This document shows positions 1 to 5,062 of a stretch of 5,062 bases of DNA, piece after piece (the stretch's first letter is position 1; every line of letters starts with the position of its first letter). Below the pieces are notes generated by a model, which was not told where the DNA came from, made no database searches, and saw only the letters and a list, made by a program, of their open reading frames with translations. The position numbers and the translations under genes are program-made. Origin of the DNA: Deltaproteobacteria bacterium (lineage in GTDB: Bacteria > Myxococcota > XYA12-FULL-58-9 > JAUUZB01); assembly GCA_030590185.1 (NCBI GenBank), contig JAUUZB010000424.1:1-5062 (forward strand), read 5' to 3'.

Positions 1-1741
1 CACGGGTGTGGAAGACGCAGCTGGCCCAGAAATCGGCGCCGGCGCCCGGGGTGTTTAACGGATCGCTATCCTGGTTGTGGGCGCGGTCCTTGAAGATGGC
101 GTCGAGGGCCGCGCTCAGGCCGACCGGCTCGACGAGTATCCTGGCCAACTCTCGATTGATATCGTTGAGGGCGAGGCCATGGGACGGTCCGTCGATGGCG
201 AGGGTGGCGAAGCCGTGCTTGGCGAAATAGCCGGCGAGCTGCATGCCCTCGAAGCGGTTGCTGCCGTAGCCGTGACCCTGGACCAGCAAGGGGGCGGGCT
301 GGCCGGCGCCGCGCGCCGATGTCTCGCGACGCGGCACCGAGATGGTGAAGTAGACGGTTTCGGACCGGGCGGGCGCCTCGATTCTGTCGAGATCCTGCGG
401 CCAGGACTGCTCATCGAGGGGCAACCACTCGCCGTCCGCGCCCTCGCGCTCGAAGAGTTGGGGCGACTCGAAGCTGCCGATCACGAAGTAATCGACGTAG
501 GCGAGGGAATCGACCGCGGCACGGAAGCTGACGTCGTTCGGATCATCGCCGTTGATGTCACGCAACACCACCTCGAGGCCGTTGCGCCAGACCTCGGCGT
601 GCAACAGGTACGGGTTGGTGACGCCCGCCCCCTCCTCGCGCAGGCGCTCGAAGCCCGCCAGCTGGGCCGGGAAGTCCTCGCCGAGGTGCGCCTGGATGCC
701 GTGGCCATAGAGGCCGTCGCGCACGGCGATGAAGCTGGACTGAATCGATTGGGTCGTAAAACTAAAGGCGAAGGCGATGTCATCGACCGTCAGGCCATCC
801 GGGAGCACCTCGAGCAGCGGGCGCAGGGCCTCGGTTTGGCCATCGTGGTTGATGTACGGGTAAGGCGATCCTACCGGCTCGCCATCGACGTCGAGGAGAC
901 GGCGGCTGATCACCACCGCGTAGGTGGTGCGTTCGTCGAGGGGGACCATCGGCCGGGCCAGCAGGGTGTTGGTCTCGCTCTCGTAGAAGGTCATCAGGGC
1001 GTCGGCCCGCTCCCCGAGGTTGTTGAGATCCGGATCGGCCCCGGGCAGATAATTGGGGATGTCGAGGACGCCATCGGCGTCGGTGTCCTCGGGCAGACCG
1101 AGCAGGCCGTCGCCGTCGAGGTCCTCGGTCAGGAGATCGAGCAGGCCGTCGCCGTTGAGGTCCTCCCCCAGATCGAGCACGCCGTCGCCATCGAGATCCT
1201 CGCTGGTGTCGTCGAAGACCAGGGACATGGTGCTGCGGCGGGGGTCGTTCTGCCAGTAGTTTTCGAGGCGCTCGAGGACGACTGGGTAATTGCCGTTCCC
1301 GAGATCGAGGTGAACCAACTCACCAAAGCGCGCCGAGTCACGGTCGATGTTGATCAGATAGATGACGTCGTCGCTGGTGTCGTAGTGCACGTCCGAGTGG
1401 TGATCGATCACCGACTGCGGATCGATCGGAGCGGTGAACGGCACAGCGATGGGCTGCAGGGTCCCCCAGCCATCGAGGGTGTCGAGCAACCTGCGGACCC
1501 TCGACTCGAGCTGGGTCGGCGCGATCATCGAGGCGTTGATCCGCCGGCCGGTGGCCGAGGTTGGATCGGTGCGGGTGGCGAGATCGTTGGGCAGCGGGAT
1601 CTCGGGGAACGGTCGGTGGAAAAAGTCGACCTTGACGGTGGTGTCGGCGGGAATTGCCTCGGCGAGGCCTTGCTCCGCGGACATGCAGCCGGCCAGCCCG
1701 AGGGCGGCGACCAGGGCGAGGGTACGGGCGGCGGTGGTCAT
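1..1741 (-). CDS. Surface lipoprotein with lipase-N-like domain, EF-hand-like Asp repeats and alpha/beta-hydrolase domain (partial, C-terminus off the left edge)
   Basis: The frame stays open for 580 codons from ATG 1741 to the left edge. Seen: a leader with lipobox L16-A-G-C19, followed by Met at +2 (no Asp retention signal), which predicts an outer-membrane lipoprotein. Residues 38-110 contain PFPEIPLPND and LDGWGTLQPIAVPF, a pattern I associate with the bacterial virulence-factor lipase N-terminal domain (VolA-like). Residues 181-229 are four Asp-rich calcium-loop repeats. From about 460 an alpha/beta-hydrolase fold begins: PLLVQGHGYGSNR (484-496) looks like the oxyanion-hole strand and loop, and FATLAIDGPSHG (511-522) like the next strand. 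The nucleophile elbow and the catalytic Asp and His would lie beyond the edge. Likely role: surface (lyso)phospholipase or esterase, by inference. Start choice: GGGAG lies 5 nt before 1741. In-frame ATGs at 1753 and 1756 (the latter overlapping the upstream TAA) are alternatives and would leave the mature protein unchanged. It follows the barrel gene by 14 nt. Lipoprotein call firm; lipase call moderate. Confidence 0.85.
   Translation of the reverse strand, partial: MTTAARTLALVAALGLAGCMSAEQGLAEAIPADTTVKVDFFHRPFPEIPLPNDLATRTDPTSATGRRINASMIAPTQLESRVRRLLDTLDGWGTLQPIAVPFTAPIDPQSVIDHHSDVHYDTSDDVIYLINIDRDSARFGELVHLDLGNGNYPVVLERLENYWQNDPRRSTMSLVFDDTSEDLDGDGVLDLGEDLNGDGLLDLLTEDLDGDGLLGLPEDTDADGVLDIPNYLPGADPDLNNLGERADALMTFYESETNTLLARPMVPLDERTTYAVVISRRLLDVDGEPVGSPYPYINHDGQTEALRPLLEVLPDGLTVDDIAFAFSFTTQSIQSSFIAVRDGLYGHGIQAHLGEDFPAQLAGFERLREEGAGVTNPYLLHAEVWRNGLEVVLRDINGDDPNDVSFRAAVDSLAYVDYFVIGSFESPQLFEREGADGEWLPLDEQSWPQDLDRIEAPARSETVYFTISVPRRETSARGAGQPAPLLVQGHGYGSNRFEGMQLAGYFAKHGFATLAIDGPSHGLALNDINRELARILVEPVGLSAALDAIFKDRAHNQDSDPLNTPGAGADFWASCVFHTR
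1055..1201 (-). repeat. Four in-frame Asp-rich calcium-loop repeats inside the lipoprotein gene
   Basis: Residues 181-229 of the lipoprotein form four units of 12, 13, 12 and 12 residues, each opening with Glu-Asp and containing D-x-(D/N)-x-D-G-x-L. The unit positions are 1201-1166, 1165-1127, 1126-1091 and 1090-1055. Units 1 and 3 have Glu at loop position 12, as in a canonical EF-hand loop (D182, D184, D186, D190, E193; and D207, D209, D211, E218). Unit 3 has Gly at loop position 9. Units 2 and 4 lack the position-12 Glu. The pattern also resembles thrombospondin type-3 repeats. Expected role: calcium-dependent stiffening of an extracellular linker. The coding DNA is itself a degenerate 36-39 bp tandem repeat. 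Confidence 0.9.
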
Positions 1742-1746
1742 GGCGT

Positions 1747-1751
1747 CTCCC
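1747..1751 (-). promoter_or_regulatory. Shine-Dalgarno site of the lipoprotein gene
   Basis: On the minus strand GGGAG sits 5 nt upstream of ATG 1741-1739. This favours that start over the in-frame ATGs at 1756 and 1753, which have no comparable purine tract before them. The barrel stop TAA (1758-1756) shares its last base with the ATG at 1756, so translational coupling or re-initiation is also possible. Confidence 0.6.
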
Positions 1752-1755
1752 ATCA

Positions 1756-3333
1756 TTAGATCCGGTAGTCGATGGTGAAACGGCCGCCGAAGATCGGCTC
1801 CAGGCTTTCACCGCCAGCGTTGTCAAATGCGTCGCCCGGGATGAGCAGACCCGCCTCGAGCCCAGCGGTCAGCTCCGTCCCCCAGAAGAGAGCGCGGTAG
1901 CGCAGACCGACGTCGATCTCGGTGCCGAGAAAGGTTCCACCCTCACCGTCGAGGGCGTTGCGCGCCGCGCCGCCAGCCACCCGGCTGTTGAAGGGATCGC
2001 TCAGTGGCGCCTCGGCGAATGCGAGCAGCGGACCGCCGTAGGCCTCGAGACCGTCGAAGGGGCGGTACCAGAAGCGTGGAAAGACCGCGATGGTGTTGGT
2101 GGCGGCGCCGCGGGTCGGCACGCGCTCGAGGCCGATGGCGGGCTCACCAACGAGATCGAGGTTGGAGGCGACAAAGGGCGCCCGGCCACTGTGGGCCGCG
2201 AGGAGGTGGCGGAATAGAAACAGCCCCATTTCGTAGTTGGGGTCGGCCCTAAAGGCGCTCTGGCGGCCATCGTTGGGGTTGGGGTCACCGGAGGCGTAGA
2301 GCGCGTCGAGGACGACGCCGAGGTTGTCCCACTCCCACTTGGCGCGCCCGGCGAGGGCGATTTGTTGGACGTTCTGGACCGGGATCTCCGGCGAATAGAT
2401 GTAGTCGGTCTTGCCGGTGATGAAGGCAGCCTCCCCCTCCAGCTTCAAGGAGCCCGCGGGCCCGAGATCGAACTCCAATCGACCGGTCCAATCGAGGACC
2501 GTGACCTCGAGGAAGCGACCATCCTCGGTCCACTGTCGGCGGCGCACCACATAGATGCCAGCCCCCTGGGGCTCGCCGACCCCGACCTGGACCGCGGCCA
2601 CGAATTGCGAGGCGCCATCACCGCGGCCATCGTCTCTTCCCTGCTCTTGTGCGGTGAGCAGCGCATCGTCGTCCCATACCGAGTCGACGGCCACCGCTGC
2701 TGCCGCATTCCATTGGGTGTGTGGACCGGTGCTGATCATGCCGCGCACGACGCGATCACCGCCGCGCGGATCCCCAAATTGGGCCGAGCCGGGCTGCCAG
2801 CCGTGGGCGCCGTCGTTGGCGAGCAGACCGAGACCCCAGTGGCTGGTCATCACCCCGCCGCTCAACTGCAAGTATGGACCGAGGGCGATGCGAGCCGAGG
2901 CCTTGCGCAGTTGGTGATCGAGCTGCTCATCGTTGGGGAGCGCCTGGCCAGCGATGGCGGGCTCGGTGGAGAATGCTGCGGTAAAAACATCGTGCTCGTA
3001 TTCGGCCATGATGTTGATGGGCGCCAGGAGCTTGCCGGTGTCGAAACGCACCCCGGCGCGAACCCGGGGACTGAACAGGAGGCCGCCCGATTGGGCCGTG
3101 GCGTCGCGGTCCACCGGAAAACCACCGAGTGTCTCGAATCGTTGGGCGAGGGAAGACGGGACCTGGAGCGTCACGTCCTCGAAGAGCGGGAAGGTGAGCG
3201 GCGCGTAGGTGTCGGCCTCGCCCACCAGGCTATGGGCGCCGGGAACGGTGGGTGGTTGCTCAGCGGTCGCAAGGGCGGGAACCAGAAGCATCAGGATCGC
3301 CAGCGCAAACGGAAATCGAGGCGGATTAGGCAT
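1756..3333 (-). CDS. Outer-membrane beta-barrel protein (family not recognised)
   Basis: This is a complete gene of 525 residues. The start at 3333 is chosen because GGAGG lies exactly 5 nt upstream and the protein then begins with a standard leader: basic and proline-rich N-terminus, hydrophobic stretch FALAILMLLVPAL at 9-21, and A22-T-A24 followed by E25 as the signal peptidase I site. An upstream in-frame ATG at 3384 would add 17 residues and bury the leader. The mature protein has many alternating hydrophobic/polar segments bounded by aromatic residues, with Gly/Asp/Asn-rich segments that could be loops, for example an acidic stretch at 220-240 and a GDPNPND stretch from 349. It ends in the strand-like GRFTIDYRI, with a hydrophobic last residue and Tyr at -3, compatible with barrel assembly. 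I see no FadL, TonB-receptor or trimeric-porin signature; an alginate-export-like or generic porin-like barrel is possible. With the lipoprotein 14 nt downstream it probably forms an operon, suggesting channel plus surface enzyme. Barrel call strong; substrate unknown. Confidence 0.82.
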   Translation of the reverse strand: MPNPPRFPFALAILMLLVPALATAEQPPTVPGAHSLVGEADTYAPLTFPLFEDVTLQVPSSLAQRFETLGGFPVDRDATAQSGGLLFSPRVRAGVRFDTGKLLAPINIMAEYEHDVFTAAFSTEPAIAGQALPNDEQLDHQLRKASARIALGPYLQLSGGVMTSHWGLGLLANDGAHGWQPGSAQFGDPRGGDRVVRGMISTGPHTQWNAAAAVAVDSVWDDDALLTAQEQGRDDGRGDGASQFVAAVQVGVGEPQGAGIYVVRRRQWTEDGRFLEVTVLDWTGRLEFDLGPAGSLKLEGEAAFITGKTDYIYSPEIPVQNVQQIALAGRAKWEWDNLGVVLDALYASGDPNPNDGRQSAFRADPNYEMGLFLFRHLLAAHSGRAPFVASNLDLVGEPAIGLERVPTRGAATNTIAVFPRFWYRPFDGLEAYGGPLLAFAEAPLSDPFNSRVAGGAARNALDGEGGTFLGTEIDVGLRYRALFWGTELTAGLEAGLLIPGDAFDNAGGESLEPIFGGRFTIDYRI

Positions 3334-3338
3334 GGGGG

Positions 3339-3343
3339 CCTCC
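3339..3343 (-). promoter_or_regulatory. Strong Shine-Dalgarno site of the barrel gene
   Basis: On the minus strand GGAGG lies 5 nt before ATG 3333-3331. It decides the start codon over the in-frame ATG at 3384. Its first base is also the last base of a 14-bp palindrome (3343-3356), so folding or protein binding there could affect translation. Confidence 0.75.
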
Positions 3344-3356
3344 ACAACGGGTTGTG
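3343..3356. repeat. 14-bp perfect palindrome next to the barrel ribosome binding site
   Basis: The plus strand reads CACAAC-GG-GTTGTG: two perfect 6-bp arms around a 2-bp centre. It starts 10 bp upstream of the barrel start codon and abuts the Shine-Dalgarno site. It could be an operator half-site pair for a dimeric regulator or a small hairpin in the 5' leader. In RNA the tight centre would open to a 5-bp stem with a 4-nt loop. Function is not established; a 6-bp palindrome can arise by chance. Confidence 0.4.
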
Positions 3357-3404
3357 CGGGAAGTAGCCGAGAGCGCGCCGCCAATCAACATCCGCCTTGG
3401 TCGC

Positions 3405-3433
3405 GTTGCGTCATTTGCACACAACTGCGCAAC
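3405..3433. repeat. Interrupted inverted repeat in the intergenic gap
   Basis: The arms GTTGCG (3405-3410) and CGCAAC (3428-3433) pair perfectly around a 17-nt loop, and within that loop TTG (3415-3417) can pair with CAA (3422-3424). It lies 25-53 bp after the stop of the phosphoethanolamine transferase gene. No T-run follows on the minus strand, so it is not a convincing intrinsic terminator. It may be a regulatory site or chance. Confidence 0.3.
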
Positions 3434-3457
3434 AACCCCTGCCCAAGCCCCGTGAGC

Positions 3458-5062
3458 CTAGCGCCAGCCTGGGGCGGGATGACGCACGAGGGTCACCTTG
3501 ATGGTTGGGTCCGCCGCGAGTCGCTGGGTCACCCGGGCCCGGTAGTCCTCATCCTCCCAGTCGTCGCTCAGATCCCAAATCAACTTGGCGGCGTTGGGGA
3601 AGCTTCGACTCAGGGATCCGTAGTGGTGATGACTCTGGGAGATGGCATGAACCGGATATTCGCGCAGGCGGGCGGCGATCGCTTCGAGCTTCCGAATGCG
3701 CACCGCTGGCTCCTCGCGGGCAAAGCTCGGCAGGTAATAGGAGACGATAAAGCCAGCCTCCCGCAGCTTTGCCAGCAAGGCTATCTGGCTGGACTCGGCC
3801 ACCAGTCGTGCCCGTAGGTCGTGGCGGTCACTGAGCTCATCTAGCCGTGCGACCACAGCGCTGACGTTGTCGGGGCGGAGGTTCTTGATGTCCAACCACA
3901 GGCCGAGCTCGGCGCTGGCCGGCGCCTCGAGCATTTGCGCCAAGCTCAGTCCGATGGTCTCGACCGGGGGGTGGCGAACATCGAACCGCGGCGGGCTCAG
4001 CTCGAACATCACGTCGATCTCGATCCCCCCGAAATCCCCGGCGACCGCCTCGAGACGCTCGAGGCTATCGACCCGATGCACCCAGCGCCGGGTCGGGAAT
4101 GAAAACTCGCCAACCGTGCTCGCCGGTGCCCGCGTCCCCTCTCGCCGATAGACCTCACTCCCCATGCGGCGGGGCATCTCGACGTAGGCATCGCTCAGCA
4201 GGCTGCGCCGCCCATCGTAGGCGCTGGAGCGTACCCCGTAGAGGTCGTGCAGGGTGTGGATCAAATCGTCGGTGCATCCGGCCCGCCCGGCGGCATGGGC
4301 GAGCCTGGCCTCGAGCTCCGGTCGCCCGGCCCGTAGCGCCGGTGAGGTCCAGACGATGAAGGGGATGTCGAACATATACCGCGACGGGATCGCCTCGGCG
4401 TGCCCGTAGAAATCGCGGCTGTCATAGACCTCGTCGCCGTGATCGGCAAAGAAGAGGAGCGACGCGGGGTCGCCGTGGGCGGCGATGATGTCGATCAAGC
4501 CGCGCACCACGTGGTCCTGGAAGAGCACGGCGTTGTCGTAGGCGTCCACCGTCGCCCGGGCCTCATCCTGGGCGGCGTTTCCCGAGGCTGGCGAACGGAA
4601 GCGCTCGAAGGACGGCGGGTAGCGCTCGGCGTAGGTGGTGTGGGTCCCCATCAGGTGAACGACGATCAGCTTGCGTGGAGCGGGCGCCCCCAGGGCACGT
4701 TCGAACGGCTCCCATACCCGGTCGTCCAGGCTGTTGCCGTCAACGTTGAGCATCAGCAAATGATCGGCGGTGGTGGCGATTGCCGAGGTCGGGGTGTCGA
4801 ACAGGTGCAGGAAGCTCTGGTTGGTGATCCACGTCGTCGAAAAACCCGCCGCGCTCATGAGTCCGATCAGGGAGCCATTGGGTGACGGATCCCGGTGGTG
4901 GCTGCGAAGGGTGAGCGCCTTTCCCAACGAGGGGTTGGTATGGGCGTGGGCGGCGATCACGTCGGTGAAGACGGTGAGTTGGGCGGCGAGCTCGTGGAGC
5001 TTTGGGGTGGTGGCGCGGGGGTAGCCGTTGAGCTGCAGGTGATGCCGGCTGGTGGATTCACC
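3458..5062 (-). CDS. Phosphoethanolamine-transferase-type sulfatase-fold enzyme with C-terminal GDPD/menorin-like domain (partial, N-terminus off the right edge)
   Basis: The frame is open from the right edge to TAG 3460-3458, 534 codons. A GTG at 4960 can be read as a start, but it lies inside the catalytic domain, and the frame upstream encodes the metal-site motif GESTSRHHLQLNGYPR, so the gene extends past the window. Residues are numbered from 5062. By analogy with MCR-1, EptA and the EptC/CptA group: metal ligand E2; nucleophile T42 in HAHTNPSLGKAL, 40 residues later; substrate-site H141 in HLMGTHTTY; metal pair D207-H208 in FFADHGDEVYD; H221 in FYGHAEAIP. The family moves phosphoethanolamine from phosphatidylethanolamine to lipid A, glycans or proteins on the periplasmic face, normally with an N-terminal membrane domain (not visible here). 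Only one Cys occurs in the visible part (C263), so the disulfides of EptA/MCR-1 are absent. Catalytic homology ends near residue 305; about 215 further residues form a second domain, listed separately. The acceptor substrate cannot be told. Confidence 0.88.
   Translation of the reverse strand, partial: GESTSRHHLQLNGYPRATTPKLHELAAQLTVFTDVIAAHAHTNPSLGKALTLRSHHRDPSPNGSLIGLMSAAGFSTTWITNQSFLHLFDTPTSAIATTADHLLMLNVDGNSLDDRVWEPFERALGAPAPRKLIVVHLMGTHTTYAERYPPSFERFRSPASGNAAQDEARATVDAYDNAVLFQDHVVRGLIDIIAAHGDPASLLFFADHGDEVYDSRDFYGHAEAIPSRYMFDIPFIVWTSPALRAGRPELEARLAHAAGRAGCTDDLIHTLHDLYGVRSSAYDGRRSLLSDAYVEMPRRMGSEVYRREGTRAPASTVGEFSFPTRRWVHRVDSLERLEAVAGDFGGIEIDVMFELSPPRFDVRHPPVETIGLSLAQMLEAPASAELGLWLDIKNLRPDNVSAVVARLDELSDRHDLRARLVAESSQIALLAKLREAGFIVSYYLPSFAREEPAVRIRKLEAIAARLREYPVHAISQSHHHYGSLSRSFPNAAKLIWDLSDDWEDEDYRARVTQRLAADPTIKVTLVRHPAPGWR
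3461..4105 (-). other. GDPD/PLC-superfamily (FAM151/menorin-like) domain at the C-terminus of the phosphoethanolamine transferase
   Basis: This covers residues about 320-534 of the visible protein. Seen: W-V-H329-R-V-D at the end of the first strand, G-I-E348-I-D350-V, then V-R-H364-P-P, then L-W-L-D391-I-K393-N-L. Later strand-like segments are FIVSYYLP (438-445), VHAISQSHHHYG (471-482) and KLIWDLSDDW (493-502). Order and spacing match the glycerophosphodiester phosphodiesterase layout: general-acid His-Arg, metal ligands E-x-D, second His, acidic residue before I-K. The HPP and LD-x-K forms recall, from memory, metazoan FAM151/menorin (DUF2181) proteins rather than classical GDPD enzymes (HRG, ENT). 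The residues expected for catalysis are present, so activity on a phosphodiester is plausible but inferred. Confidence 0.6.

Noticed and set aside
77..1759. 560-codon plus-strand ORF with repeated AVAVEVL-like segments
   Set aside because: It is antisense to the lipoprotein frame. Its repeats are the complement of the Asp-rich calcium loops, its composition is Val/Gly/Glu-rich with no recognisable domain, and the minus frame has leader, lipobox and hydrolase motifs.
2362..3366. 334-codon plus-strand ORF
   Set aside because: It is antisense to the barrel gene, shows no domain or leader, and is expected from high GC. The minus frame has signal peptide, ribosome binding site and barrel pattern.
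3334..3384. Longer barrel start at ATG 3384
   Set aside because: It would put 17 residues before the leader and ignore the perfect GGAGG placed 5 nt before ATG 3333.
3405..3433. Intrinsic terminator after the transferase gene
   Set aside because: The stem is only 6 bp with a long loop and no T-run follows on the minus strand.
3334..3457. Sigma-70 promoter in the intergenic gap
   Set aside because: A TTGTTG-like element can be found on the minus strand but no AT-rich -10 box lies at the right distance, so the support is too weak to annotate.
4400..4885. 161-codon plus-strand ORF
   Set aside because: It is a shadow of the transferase catalytic domain and has no independent coding evidence.
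4958..4960. GTG at 4960 as true start of the transferase
   Set aside because: The same frame upstream encodes the GESTSR metal-site motif needed for catalysis, so the protein must begin beyond the right edge.

Overview
The window is about 5 kb of GC-rich DNA (by eye in the mid-60s percent) that codes densely on the minus strand. It contains one complete gene and two genes cut by the window edges. Leader peptides, an outer-membrane barrel and a lipoprotein with an OM-type lipobox indicate a diderm (Gram-negative) bacterium. The GC content, the Asp-rich lipoprotein and the large envelope proteins would fit Myxococcota or a related former deltaproteobacterial lineage. That placement is a guess, because no taxonomic marker is present.

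Layout in the direction of transcription, from right to left. (1) Positions 5062-3458 hold the C-terminal 534 codons of a phosphoethanolamine-transferase-type sulfatase-fold enzyme, entered at its metal-binding GESTSR motif. Its N-terminal membrane domain lies beyond the right edge. Behind the catalytic domain it carries an extra domain of about 215 residues that looks like a GDPD/PLC-superfamily TIM barrel, closest by motif to the FAM151/menorin branch. (2) A 124-bp gap (3334-3457) contains two inverted repeats, one touching the Shine-Dalgarno site of the next gene. (3) Positions 3333-1756 hold a complete 525-residue outer-membrane beta-barrel protein of unrecognised family. (4) After 14 bp, positions 1741-1 hold the first 580 codons of a lipoprotein that runs off the left edge. 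It has a lipase-N-like domain interrupted by four EF-hand-like Asp-rich repeats, followed by the start of an alpha/beta-hydrolase domain. This gene has no stop codon in the window, so a search for closed ORFs misses it.

The barrel and lipoprotein are very probably one operon. A barrel paired with a predicted surface lipase recalls the VolA/FadL arrangement for using external lipids. The upstream enzyme also acts on phospholipid head groups, so the shared theme appears to be envelope or exogenous lipid metabolism, but this is inference. The long plus-strand ORFs are antisense shadows of these genes. No tRNA, rRNA, CRISPR array, insertion sequence or convincing terminator was seen.
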